From Haloarcula halophila (GTDB lineage: Archaea; Halobacteriota; Halobacteria; Halobacteriales; Haloarculaceae), in the NCBI RefSeq assembly GCF_029278565.1, contig NZ_CP119559.1, forward strand, positions 1,178,001 to 1,242,000: a DNA stretch of 64,000 nt, given 5' to 3'. The translations under genes and the position numbers were made by a program. The notes beneath the pieces were generated by a model. That model was not told the DNA's origin, searched no databases, and saw only the letters and a program-made list of their open reading frames with translations. Shown one piece after another: positions 8,508 through 16,629 of this stretch (position 1 is the stretch's first letter; each line of letters starts with the position of its first letter).

Positions 8508-9110
8508 ATGAGTTTGATGATAGATATCCGGAAGCTCGGGTTGTTCAACAAGATGGCAAAAGAGGGTGGCAACACCGTTGCGAACCACTTGAGCCAGATG
8601 ACCGGGATGGAGACGGAGATGGAGATCACGAAGATCAACTTCATCGACGTCCCGGACATCAAGACACACGTCGGCGACCAGAAACAGATCGGCATCAGCA
8701 TCGAGATGATCGAACAGCCCCACGGCCACATCCTCTTTCTGTTCAACGCCCAGAGCGCCAAGGAACTCGCACACGGGATGATCGGCGACATGGGCGAGAC
8801 CGACCCGAACGCCAGCGGATTCACCGACATGGAGCGGTCGGCGATCCAGGAGATCGGCAACATCATGACCTCGGGCTTCATCGACGGCTGGGCGAACGTA
8901 CTGGATACGACCATCGACATCTCGACGCCGAACTTCACGTTCGGCCCCGGAAGCGGGATGATCGACCAACTCGTCGGCGACCGCGACAACGAGATGGCGC
9001 TGATGTTCGACTCGCGAGTTCACGCACTGGAGTCGGACATCAACGTCAAAGTCTACACCTTCCCCAGACTCGAAGAGTTGGTCGACCTGATGCAACAGAT
9101 CGAGGTGTAA
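8508..9110 (+). CDS. cheC: CheC-type CheY-P phosphatase
   Basis: 200 residues. The second half contains S-AIQ-E-IG-N, then 22 residues, then P, which is exactly the CheC/CheX phosphatase signature (D/S-x3-E-x2-N-x22-P). The first half has a matching but imperfect site, K-MAK-E-GG-N with no Asp/Ser at the first position and wrong spacing to Pro, so probably one of two sites is active. CheC removes phosphate from CheY in chemotaxis and often binds CheD. The ATG at 8508 is preferred over an upstream GTG at 8454, because a TATA-like GCATAGCTTATG lies between them. No other che gene is nearby, so this copy sits apart from any chemotaxis operon. Confidence 0.85.
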   Translation: MSLMIDIRKLGLFNKMAKEGGNTVANHLSQMTGMETEMEITKINFIDVPDIKTHVGDQKQIGISIEMIEQPHGHILFLFNAQSAKELAHGMIGDMGETDPNASGFTDMERSAIQEIGNIMTSGFIDGWANVLDTTIDISTPNFTFGPGSGMIDQLVGDRDNEMALMFDSRVHALESDINVKVYTFPRLEELVDLMQQIEV

Positions 9111-9319
9111 GCGCCACCCAACGCCGTAGATGCGCCGACCCCGATCGGCGCTGCCAGCGACGGTGAGTGAGTGCGGAGTGTTGCTGACCCGACTCTCCCT
9201 TCTTCGAGACATCCTGCCCGGGTGAGTTTCCCCACGGAGCGGCCCATATTTAAAACAACCAGCGAGGTGTTTCCGACAGTTCCACGAGGTATATGATGAC
9301 ACCGCACATGTAGGGGAGT

Positions 9320-10474
9320 ATGGAGCTACTGTCAGAGTATCCGGTCCCGGAGCACGCCCGCGAGGTCAAACAGGAGGCCCGAGAGTTCGCAGAAGAGCAC
9401 ATCAAGCCCAACGCCGCGGACTACTACGAATCCGGCGAGTACCCCTGGGAGGTCCTCGAAGCCGGGATGGACGCCGGTCTGGTCGCCCAGGACCTCGGCG
9501 AGGAGTGGGGTGGCAAAGGGTTCGACCTCCAGCAGGTGCTGGCGATCGCAGAGGAGTTCTACAAGGCCGACGCCGGGATCGCGCTGACACTCCAACTCGC
9601 GAGTTTCGGTGCCGAGATCGTCGAGGAACACGGCGCCGACTGGCAGAAAGAGGAGTTCCTGGAGCCGGTCGCTCGGAACGACCAGATCACGGGACTGGCC
9701 GTCTCCGAACCCGAGACCGGCAGCGACCTGGCCGGGATGACCACCGCCGCCGAGAGAGACGGCGACGAGTGGGTCATCAACGGCGAGAAGTACTGGATCG
9801 GCAACGGCGTCGAGGCCGACTGGGTGACGCTGTACGCCAAGACCGGCGACGACGAGAACAACCGGTACGGCAACTACTCGATGTTCATCGTCCCGACCGA
9901 CGCCCCGGGGTACCACGCCGAGCACATCCCCGAGAAGATGGGCTTTCGCGCCTCGAAACAGGCACACATCGTGCTGGACGACTGTCGCATCCCCGAAGAG
10001 AACCTCGTCGGCGTCGAGGGCGCTGGCTTCTACATGCTCGCGGACTTCTTCAATCACGGCCGTGTCATCGTCGGCGGTCACGGGATCGGGCTCGCGGCGG
10101 CCGCCATCGAGGAGGCCTGGGAGTTCGTCCACGACCGCGAGGCCTTCGGTCGGACCGTCGACGAGTTCCAGGCGGTCCAGCACAAACTCGCGGACATGCA
10201 TCTGGACTTCCAGAGCGCCCGCTCGCTCACCTGGGACGCCGCCGAACGCGTCGCCAACGACGAGAACGCCGGCTACTGGGCCGCGCTGGCGAAGACCATC
10301 GCGACCGAGGCGGCGACGGACTGTGCCGAACGCGGGATGCAACTCCACGGCGGCCGGTCGGTGTTGACCGAGAACCGCATCTCCCGCGTGTATCGTGACG
10401 TGCGCATCCCGGTCATCTACGAGGGCGCCAACGACATCCAGCGCAACCTCATCTACCGCCAGGCACCGCAGTAG
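9320..10474 (+). CDS. Acyl-CoA dehydrogenase
   Basis: 384 residues, full family length. The N-terminal helical domain is followed by SEPETGSDLAG (about 129-139), the flavin/substrate loop of the family. The C-terminal helical domain ends with YEGANDIQRN, where Glu-368 matches the catalytic base that takes the alpha proton from acyl-CoA. It would perform the FAD-dependent first step of beta-oxidation or of branched-chain acyl-CoA breakdown; chain specificity cannot be told. A TATA-like GGTATATG at about 9289-9296 lies some 27 bases before the ATG, so the gene appears to have its own leaderless transcript. No ETF or thiolase gene is adjacent. Confidence 0.92.
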   Translation: MELLSEYPVPEHAREVKQEAREFAEEHIKPNAADYYESGEYPWEVLEAGMDAGLVAQDLGEEWGGKGFDLQQVLAIAEEFYKADAGIALTLQLASFGAEIVEEHGADWQKEEFLEPVARNDQITGLAVSEPETGSDLAGMTTAAERDGDEWVINGEKYWIGNGVEADWVTLYAKTGDDENNRYGNYSMFIVPTDAPGYHAEHIPEKMGFRASKQAHIVLDDCRIPEENLVGVEGAGFYMLADFFNHGRVIVGGHGIGLAAAAIEEAWEFVHDREAFGRTVDEFQAVQHKLADMHLDFQSARSLTWDAAERVANDENAGYWAALAKTIATEAATDCAERGMQLHGGRSVLTENRISRVYRDVRIPVIYEGANDIQRNLIYRQAPQ

Positions 10475-10511
10475 GACCGACGAGACCGGCACCCGACCTG
10501 TTTGGGCCACC

Positions 10512-10520
10512 CCTTATCTT
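10512..10520 (+). promoter_or_regulatory. TATA box of the lactonase-like gene
   Basis: CCTTATCTT centred 26 bases before the ATG at 10542, predicting a leaderless message. It follows the acyl-CoA dehydrogenase stop by only about 40 bases, so the two genes are probably transcribed separately despite being close. Confidence 0.5.
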
Positions 10521-10541
10521 GTCGGATCGCGTACACTGGAT

Positions 10542-11327
10542 ATGGACGACATCGAAGTCACGTTTCTCGACCGTGGGCGCGTACAGGCGGACCGGAACTT
10601 CGTCGTCGACGGCGCAAGCGTCGCGACCGCGTCGAACCGCGACCCGAGCCACGAGTACGAGACCTACGTCGTCTGGAACCTCGTGATCGAGACCCCGGAG
10701 ATGACGATCCTCTGGGACACCGGCTCCCATCCCGAGGCTGGCGACGGCTACTGGCCCGAGCCGCTGTACGAGGCGTTCGCCCACGTCGACGCCGACGAAC
10801 ACCACCTCGTCGACGACCTCGGCGGGGCCGGCTACGAGTTGGCAGACATCGACGCCGTCGTGATGAGCCACCTCCACTTGGACCACGCCGGCGGCCTCGC
10901 GGAGTTCGCCGGAACCGACGTACCGGTCTACGTCCACCGCGAGGAACTCCCCTTCGCGTACTTCAGCGCGAACACCGACGAGGGATCGATCGCCTACCTC
11001 CAACGGGACTTCGACCACGATCTGAACTGGCAGATCGTCCACGGCGACAGCTATCACCTCACCGACGGCGTCGAACTGCTCCACCTCCCCGGTCACACCC
11101 CCGGGCTCATGGGCGCGCTGATCGACCGCCCGGGGACGCCGCTGTTGATCGTCGGCGACGAGGCGTACGTCGAAGCCAACTACGCCGGCCAGTCGATGGC
11201 GACGAGCCTCCTCTGGAGCAACGCCGCCTGGAAGGAGAGTCTAGAGCGGTGTCGGAACATCCAACGCGAGACCGGTGCCGACGTACTCCTGGGTCACGAT
11301 CTGTCGGTGTTCGAGTCGCTGGCCTGA
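10542..11327 (+). CDS. Metallo-beta-lactamase-fold hydrolase (N-acyl-homoserine lactonase-like)
   Basis: 261 residues. The zinc motif H-x-H-x-D-H is at 110-115 (SHLHLDHAGG), with a third-ligand His in LPGHTPGL (about residue 186) and Asp in VGDEAY (about 206). The layout, including the N-terminal MDDIEVTFLDRGR and the early strand TILWDTGS, fits the AHL-lactonase-like branch, whose members often act on other esters or lactones in archaea. The start ATG lies 26 bases after the TATA-like CCTTATCTT at 10512-10520. An earlier in-frame start overlapping the acyl-CoA dehydrogenase is rejected for that reason. Confidence 0.85.
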   Translation: MDDIEVTFLDRGRVQADRNFVVDGASVATASNRDPSHEYETYVVWNLVIETPEMTILWDTGSHPEAGDGYWPEPLYEAFAHVDADEHHLVDDLGGAGYELADIDAVVMSHLHLDHAGGLAEFAGTDVPVYVHREELPFAYFSANTDEGSIAYLQRDFDHDLNWQIVHGDSYHLTDGVELLHLPGHTPGLMGALIDRPGTPLLIVGDEAYVEANYAGQSMATSLLWSNAAWKESLERCRNIQRETGADVLLGHDLSVFESLA

Positions 11328-11437
11328 GGGCGCACCATCGGAGATTCCGCACGGTGTTCGCGCCCCTCGCTACTGCTCACGGCTCCCCACTTCGCCGTTC
11401 GCTGTCCGAGACCCCTCACTCCGTCGTCGGGCTCTCG

Positions 11438-12151
11438 CTACTGCTCCACGAGCCAGTACGTCGACTCCAGATGCTCGACGATGTAGTCGACCGTCGTCGG
11501 GTCGTACGTCCAAAACCCGTAGAATGCCCGCGGGTCGCGTTCCTCGGCCAGCAGCGCACACTTCTGTTCGTCGTCACCGTTCCCGTCGAAGACGACGAAC
11601 CACGACTCTGCGATCTCGGAACCGCGGTCGGCGTGGAGCGTGAACGCGCTGTGTGACGGCGCTTCCTCGTCCGGGACGGCGTAGGCGTGGACCTCGACAC
11701 CCCGTTCGCCGAGGTGTTCGTAGAGATCGAGTTCGCCTTTGAGCGTCGAGACCGTCTGGAAGCCGGCGTGCAGCGTCCCACCGCCGACGCGAGCGGCCCG
11801 ATCCTCGATCTCACGGGAGGCCGCGACCAGTTGCGAGATCGACCAGGAGGTGAACATCGTCTCGTCGAGGTTGTCGAGAATCGGGCGATACGGCGCTTCA
11901 GAGAGCGAGATGTCGGGACCGGCGATCGAGTCACGGAACGACGCCAACCCCGTCGCGGTCACGATCTCGCCGTCGTCGCTGAGCGTGACGAACTCCCCTG
12001 GCCGCCCGCTCTCGGTCCGCTCGGCCCGAACCTGGACGTTCCGGTCGGCGAACTGCTCGCGGAGGTCGGCGACGACCGACGCCTCGGCGTTGAAGACCGT
12101 CAGCGTCTGCTCGTGGTCCTCGACGCCCGAGATGAGTTCCGAGAGCGACAT
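11438..12151 (-). CDS. DICT sensory domain protein
   Basis: 237 residues from the ATG at 12151. It opens MSLSELISGVEDHEQTLTVFN, the hallmark of haloarchaeal DICT-domain proteins, and continues with a second half (residues 100-237) that contains TSWSISQLVAASREIEDRA and a C-terminal SWFVVFDGNG/FYGFWTYDPTTV segment, the DICT fold proper. DICT domains are thought to sense signals, possibly light or redox linked. Many relatives carry a C-terminal HTH; this one does not, so it would act through another protein. A TATA-like box about 30 bases upstream (12176-12186, minus strand) faces the divergent DUF4129 gene. Confidence 0.78.
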   Translation of the reverse strand: MSLSELISGVEDHEQTLTVFNAEASVVADLREQFADRNVQVRAERTESGRPGEFVTLSDDGEIVTATGLASFRDSIAGPDISLSEAPYRPILDNLDETMFTSWSISQLVAASREIEDRAARVGGGTLHAGFQTVSTLKGELDLYEHLGERGVEVHAYAVPDEEAPSHSAFTLHADRGSEIAESWFVVFDGNGDDEQKCALLAEERDPRAFYGFWTYDPTTVDYIVEHLESTYWLVEQ

Positions 12152-12205
12152 CTCCCGTAGACGGAAGTGACCGACCGTGTTATGTGTTGCCCCATGCGAG
12201 TGCGC

Positions 12206-12214
12206 AATCTTAAC
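12206..12214 (+). promoter_or_regulatory. TATA box of the DUF4129-DUF58 operon
   Basis: AATCTTAAC centred about 29 bases before the GTG at 12240. This argues for a leaderless GTG start at 12240 instead of the longer reading frame from 12177. It lies back to back with the promoter of the DICT gene. Confidence 0.5.
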
Positions 12215-12239
12215 ACGAGACGCACTGCAACCGCCTGTC

Positions 12240-13091
12240 GTGTCACGCCGTCTGTCAACCGCAGTCGTCACTGGACTGGTCCTCCTGGCGTTGGTCGTCG
12301 GCGCGTCCGCGCTCGACGCGCCAGCAAGGGGTGGCGGCGAGAGTGGCGGTACCGACGGAAATCACAACCTCGGCGCGGGCGACGCCGGCAGCGAGACGCC
12401 GGAGACCGGGCCGGTCCTGTTGGCGATCACCGTCGCTATCCTGCTGGTCGTTCTCGCGTACGGGATTCGACAGTACGGCACCGACGATCTGGTGCTGGCG
12501 GCGCTGACCTCGGTCGTGTTGCTCGTCGCGGCTCTCGTCGTTGGGTTCGACCCCCGGACCGCAGGGGGTGGCCTCCCGGCCCGATCGGAGACGGTGATCA
12601 CCGAGGCTACCTCCGGTCCAGCACAGACATCCGGGTCGCCCTGGCTGTTCGGCCTGGTGGGCGCGGTCGCACTCGTCGTCCTCGCCGGCGTGTTGCTCCG
12701 GCGTGTGACCGGGACCGAGAGCTGGGTCCGGACCGAGGACGATACCGAGCTGGAAGACGGAGGGGAGGAGACCGAGGCCGCGACGGACGTAGCCGACGCG
12801 GCGGGCCGGGCAGCCGACCGGCTGGCTGCGGACGAACAACTCGACAACGCCGTCTACCGGGCCTGGGACGAGATGACCGGGATTCTCGACGTCGAGGACG
12901 AGGCGAGCTGTACCCCCCGTGAGTTCGCCGAGGCGGCCGTCGACGCCGGCTTGGCTGCCGACGACGTGGCGACCCTGACGGAGCTGTTCGAGACGGTCCG
13001 ATACAGCGACTCGCCAGCGACCGAACGCCGCGAAGAACGCGCGGAGACGGCACTGCGGAACATCGAGCGGACCTACGGAGGGGCGTCGTGA
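12240..13091 (+). CDS. DUF4129 domain membrane protein
   Basis: 283 residues from a GTG chosen by the TATA box 29 bases upstream. Residues 3-24 form a signal or first membrane helix; further helices lie at about 60-80, 86-104 and 135-155. The C-terminal cytoplasmic part (about 195-280), with AVYRAWDEMTGIL, TPREFAEAAVDAGL and LTELFETVRYSD, is the DUF4129 domain found beside DUF58 and MoxR genes and at the end of transglutaminase-like membrane proteins. It is coupled to the next gene by a GTGA overlap. The role is unknown; context links it to the MoxR/DUF58 chaperone-like complex. Confidence 0.82.
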   Translation: MSRRLSTAVVTGLVLLALVVGASALDAPARGGGESGGTDGNHNLGAGDAGSETPETGPVLLAITVAILLVVLAYGIRQYGTDDLVLAALTSVVLLVAALVVGFDPRTAGGGLPARSETVITEATSGPAQTSGSPWLFGLVGAVALVVLAGVLLRRVTGTESWVRTEDDTELEDGGEETEAATDVADAAGRAADRLAADEQLDNAVYRAWDEMTGILDVEDEASCTPREFAEAAVDAGLAADDVATLTELFETVRYSDSPATERREERAETALRNIERTYGGAS

Positions 13092-14938
13092 CACTCCTTC
13101 GTCGTCTCTCGCTCGCGGTTGGCGTCTGTCTACTGCTCGCCGGCTTCGGGACCGCAGCGAGCGGGACCGGCGGGGTGACCGTCGAACCGGGCTTCGTCGT
13201 CTTCGTCGGCCTACTCGCGGCCGGCATCGCTATCTACGCGGGATGTCAGCGGTACGGGACACCACAGCGGTGTCCAGAACTCCCCGACCGGGCCGGGCGC
13301 GACGTGTCACCGCCCGAGACGGCCGCCGACGGGGCCGGTGTGGCGTCGAGGTTGACCCGGGACTACCGGATCGCCGACGACCTGCGGGCGTTGCTTCGAC
13401 GGGCACTCGTCCGGAGCCACGAGCGGGACGAGGAGCGAGCCGAAGCTGCCATCAGCGACGGCACCTGGACCGACGACCCGAGCGCCGCAGCGTTGTTTGC
13501 AGCGACTGTCGGGCGAGCGAGACAGTCTCGCGACCGGATCGCAGGACGTGTCACCGGCCGGAGCCGCTACCGGTACCGGATCGATCGAGTGGCTACACAG
13601 CTCCGGGCGATCCTCGGTATCGATGCAGTCGACGACGTCCCCGGACGGCGGGCTCCGACACCGACGACCGGAACGGTCGAGACCGGGCGCTGGGCGGGGT
13701 TCTACACCGTCCCACTCGCGCTCCTCGGGGTCGGTATCATCGGGGAGCGGCCCGCACTCGTACTGGCCGGCGCCGTCGCCGTGGTGGCCCTGGCGGTCCG
13801 GGCCGGGACGACGACGCCGGAGCCAGTCGTCACGGTCGACCGTGCCCTCTCCGGGACCGAGCCGACACACGGCGACGAGGTGACCGTGACGCTGACGGTC
13901 CGCAACGACGGCGACCGGACCCTGACGGACTGTCGGATCGCCGACGGCGTCCCGGAGACGCTCGCGGTCACCGACGGCACCCCACAACTGGCGACGGCAC
14001 TCCGGCCGGAAACGACCGCGACCGTCGAGTACACGCTGCGGGCGACCAGAGGCGACCACGAGTTCACCGCACCGACCGTCGTCGCGACCGACGCCGTCGG
14101 TGCGACGGCCACGACCACCGACGCTGCCGTCACCGGGGTCACGACGCTGTCTGTCTCGCTGCCTGGGGTGGCGGCCGACGCCCCGGTCCGGTCACAGACG
14201 AGCCGCCACCGCGGGCGAATCGATGCTGACCAGGGCGGGGACGGGATCGCGTTCTACGCGACCCGCGAGTACCGGTCGGGAGATCCGCTCTCACGGATCG
14301 ACTGGAACCGGTACGCCAGCAGCCGGGAGCTATCGACCCTGGAGTTTCGCGAGGAACAGGCCGCGACCGTCGTCGTCCTCGTCGACGCCCGGCCGAGCGC
14401 CTACGACGCACCCGCAGCACCGGATCTCGATACGACGATCGACCGGTCGGTGATCGCGGCCCGAAGCGTCGTCGAGTCACGGCTCGACGCCGAGGATCGG
14501 GTCGGGCTAGCCGCGCTCGCGCCGGACCGGCTGTTCATCGGCCCCAGCGGCGGCCCGACGCACAAGAACCGCCTGGAGACGACACTGGCGTCGGACCCCG
14601 TCTTCCGGCCGTCCGCGCCGGACGGCGAGTTCTACCTCGGGCCGACGCTGCGCTGGCTCCGGCGGGAACTGCCCGCCGACGCACAGCTCGTCTGTTGTTC
14701 GCCGCTGGTCGACGACGATATCCGCCAGATGCTGCGGTACCTCGCGGCGTACGGCCACGCCGTCACCGTCGTCAGCCCGGACCCCGGCGTCGCCCCGACG
14801 GCCGACGGGACCATCGCGGCGGCCGACCGGCTGTTCCGGATCAGCGACCTGCGACGGGAGGGGATTCCGGTCGTCGACTGGCACCACGACGAGCCCCTGG
14901 CGGCGGCCTTCGAGCAGGCACGGGAGTGGGCGCGATGA
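13088..14938 (+). CDS. DUF7269-like + DUF58 fusion protein
   Basis: 616 residues. Residues 1-190 have two membrane helices (6-25, 34-53) and a cytoplasmic helical part with RDYRIADDLRALLRRALV; this matches what I recall as a separate small gene (DUF7269) in other haloarchaea. Residues 195-616 are a complete DUF58 protein: two membrane helices (about 200-238), a beta domain (245-370), then FYATREYRSGDPLSRIDW (about 390-407), the DUF58 core, and a von Willebrand A-like region (VVVLVDARPS). No stop or frameshift separates the halves. DUF58 proteins partner with MoxR ATPases. Starts GTG overlapping the previous stop and ends overlapping the next ATG. Confidence 0.82.
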   Translation: MTLLRRLSLAVGVCLLLAGFGTAASGTGGVTVEPGFVVFVGLLAAGIAIYAGCQRYGTPQRCPELPDRAGRDVSPPETAADGAGVASRLTRDYRIADDLRALLRRALVRSHERDEERAEAAISDGTWTDDPSAAALFAATVGRARQSRDRIAGRVTGRSRYRYRIDRVATQLRAILGIDAVDDVPGRRAPTPTTGTVETGRWAGFYTVPLALLGVGIIGERPALVLAGAVAVVALAVRAGTTTPEPVVTVDRALSGTEPTHGDEVTVTLTVRNDGDRTLTDCRIADGVPETLAVTDGTPQLATALRPETTATVEYTLRATRGDHEFTAPTVVATDAVGATATTTDAAVTGVTTLSVSLPGVAADAPVRSQTSRHRGRIDADQGGDGIAFYATREYRSGDPLSRIDWNRYASSRELSTLEFREEQAATVVVLVDARPSAYDAPAAPDLDTTIDRSVIAARSVVESRLDAEDRVGLAALAPDRLFIGPSGGPTHKNRLETTLASDPVFRPSAPDGEFYLGPTLRWLRRELPADAQLVCCSPLVDDDIRQMLRYLAAYGHAVTVVSPDPGVAPTADGTIAAADRLFRISDLRREGIPVVDWHHDEPLAAAFEQAREWAR

Positions 14939-15414
14939 GACAGCCACGGCTGGTCGGGGTCGCCTCGCTGATGGCCGCACTCGTCGCCACGGCCGTCCTC
15001 GCGACGACAGCCGGCGGTGGGCTGGCGTTGCTGGGAGCGCTCGTGCTGGCCGCCGGTGTCCTCGACGCCCGGCGGCGGCTGGTCACCCTCGGGGCGGTGC
15101 TGCAGTGTGGTGGCGTCGTCCTCGCGGGCGTCACCGCAACCGGGGCGATCGTCCTGGTGGTGGCCGTGGCGGCAGCGGTACTAGCCTGGGACTTCGGGCA
15201 GTACGCCGTCGATCTCGCGGAATCGATGACCGAGGACGCGATCACGCACAACGCGGAGCTCGTCCGGATCGCCGGCGGGACGCTGCTCGCCGCACTGACC
15301 GTCGGCGCGCTGTCGCTCTCCGGGCTCGTCCTGACAGTCCCGTCCGTCGGTCCCGTGACGACCGGGCTGTTGCTGGTCGGGGCGGTCCTTGCAGTCGCGG
15401 GGTTGAGCGGTTAG
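14935..15414 (+). CDS. Small integral membrane protein, DUF7519-like
   Basis: 159 residues, start ATG overlapping the DUF58 stop (ATGA). Five to six hydrophobic segments cover most of the chain; one short polar loop (DFGQYAVDLAESMTEDAITH, about 83-102) is conserved-looking. As I recall, haloarchaeal DUF4129-DUF58 loci regularly end with such a protein. Its role is unknown. Its stop overlaps the stop of the convergent moxR gene, so both transcripts must run into each other. Confidence 0.7.
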   Translation: MRQPRLVGVASLMAALVATAVLATTAGGGLALLGALVLAAGVLDARRRLVTLGAVLQCGGVVLAGVTATGAIVLVVAVAAAVLAWDFGQYAVDLAESMTEDAITHNAELVRIAGGTLLAALTVGALSLSGLVLTVPSVGPVTTGLLLVGAVLAVAGLSG

Positions 15415-16358
15415 ACCGTCGGAACCGGGACTTCGCCGAGCACGTTCTCGACGATGCTGGCCTTGTCGACGTTCTCGACGCGGGCGTCAGGCGTCAACAC
15501 GAGCCGGTGAGCGAGCACCGGCTGGGCGACTCGCTTGATGTCGTCCGGCGCGACGAACTCTCGGCCGGCCATCGCCGCCATCGCGCGGGCCGCCTCGAAG
15601 AGCCGCTGGGTCCCACGCGGGGAGACGCCGACCTCGACGCGGTAGTCCTCCCGGGTCGCGCGGGCGATGTCGGCCATGTAGGTGAGCAGGTCGTCGTCGA
15701 CCTGGACCGTCTCGGGGACCGCACGCAGTTCCTCGACCTGCTCGGGGTCGAGGACAGATTCGACCGTCGGACTCTGCGTGTCGCGGCCGGCCCGTCGCCG
15801 GAGGAGTTCGACCTCCCCCTCGCTATCGGGATAGCCGATGGCGGTCTTGGCGAGGAAGCGGTCGACCTGGGCCTCGGGGAGTTCGAAGGTCCCCTCCATG
15901 TCGACCGGGTTCTGTGTCGCCATGACGAAGAAGGGCTGTGGGAGGTCGTAGGTGTCGCCGTCGACGGTGACCTGGCCCTCCTCCATCGCTTCGAGCATCG
16001 CCGACTGGGTCTTGGGCGGCGCGCGGTTGATCTCGTCGGCCAGGACGACGTTGGCGAAGATGGGGCCGCGAGTGAACTCGAACTCCCGTGTCTGCTCGTT
16101 GAACACGTGCGTGCCGGTGATGTCGGCGGGCAGGAGGTCGGGGGTGAACTGTACGCGGGAGAAGGACAGGCCGAGGGCAGTGGCCATGCTTCGGGCGGTC
16201 AGCGTCTTGCCGGTCCCTGGCACGTCTTCCAGGAGGACGTGGCCCTTCGAGACGACACCGAGGAGGACCGTCTCGAAGAATCCGCGGTCGGCGATGACTG
16301 CGCTCCCGACCTCGTCCAGGAGTCGGCTCGACAGCTCACTGGCGTCAGTGACGTCCAT
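15411..16358 (-). CDS. MoxR family AAA+ ATPase
   Basis: 315 residues from the ATG at 16358. Walker A is VPGTGKT (46-52), Walker B ends ADEIN (107-111), sensor 1 is MATQNP (about 151-156), and the arginine-rich GVSPRGTQRL (about 250-259) is the MoxR sensor 2 region. MoxR ATPases act as chaperones that mature or activate protein complexes together with DUF58/vWA partners. Here the partners are encoded on the opposite strand in a convergent operon, an arrangement that differs from the usual same-strand order. An upstream in-frame start inside the tRNA gene is rejected. Confidence 0.92.
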   Translation of the reverse strand: MDVTDASELSSRLLDEVGSAVIADRGFFETVLLGVVSKGHVLLEDVPGTGKTLTARSMATALGLSFSRVQFTPDLLPADITGTHVFNEQTREFEFTRGPIFANVVLADEINRAPPKTQSAMLEAMEEGQVTVDGDTYDLPQPFFVMATQNPVDMEGTFELPEAQVDRFLAKTAIGYPDSEGEVELLRRRAGRDTQSPTVESVLDPEQVEELRAVPETVQVDDDLLTYMADIARATREDYRVEVGVSPRGTQRLFEAARAMAAMAGREFVAPDDIKRVAQPVLAHRLVLTPDARVENVDKASIVENVLGEVPVPTV

Positions 16359-16423
16359 GGTCGTCCCTGTCACGCGTGCGGTAAATGTGTGTCGAGAACA
16401 CGTTGACGACCGAATCGAAACCC

Positions 16424-16431
16424 CTAAAATG
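16424..16431 (+). promoter_or_regulatory. TATA box of tRNA-Ser
   Basis: CTAAAATG preceded by a CGAAACC BRE-like run, centred 27 bases before the first base of the tRNA at 16455. Fits a normal archaeal RNA polymerase promoter. Confidence 0.5.
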
Positions 16432-16454
16432 AAACCTCCGGAATACTCGGACGA

Positions 16455-16539
16455 GCCGAGGTAGCCTAGCCTGGCCAAGGCGGTTGCTTCGAGAGCAACT
16501 GTCCTCACGGACTCAGGAGTTCAAATCTCCTCCTCGGCG
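16455..16539 (+). tRNA. tRNA-Ser (anticodon CGA)
   Basis: Acceptor stem GCCGAGG pairs with CCTCGGC (16532-16538), with discriminator G at 16539. The anticodon stem GTTGC/GCAAC encloses TTCGAGA, giving anticodon CGA, which reads UCG serine codons. A long variable arm (TCCTCAC.GGA region) and the T arm AGGAG-TTCAAAT-CTCCT confirm a class II tRNA. CCA is not encoded. A run of T follows (16540-16543), a plausible terminator. No intron is seen. Confidence 0.95.
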
Positions 16540-16546
16540 TTTTTCG
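16540..16546 (+). terminator. T-rich terminator after tRNA-Ser
   Basis: TTTTTC directly follows the discriminator base of tRNA-Ser. Short T runs end transcription for archaeal RNA polymerase; nothing else in the next 80 bases is coding. Confidence 0.4.
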
Positions 16547-16629
16547 GCGAACGACTCCGCGAGCGACCGCTGTGTGTCGCGAGCATCTATCGCTGGAAGA
16601 CTTGAGCCGACTACAGCCGCGAGGAGCCC

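Noticed and set aside
15105-16406. Long plus-strand open frame across moxR
   Set aside because: Antisense shadow of a MoxR ATPase that has all motifs; it also runs from within the DUF7519-like gene.
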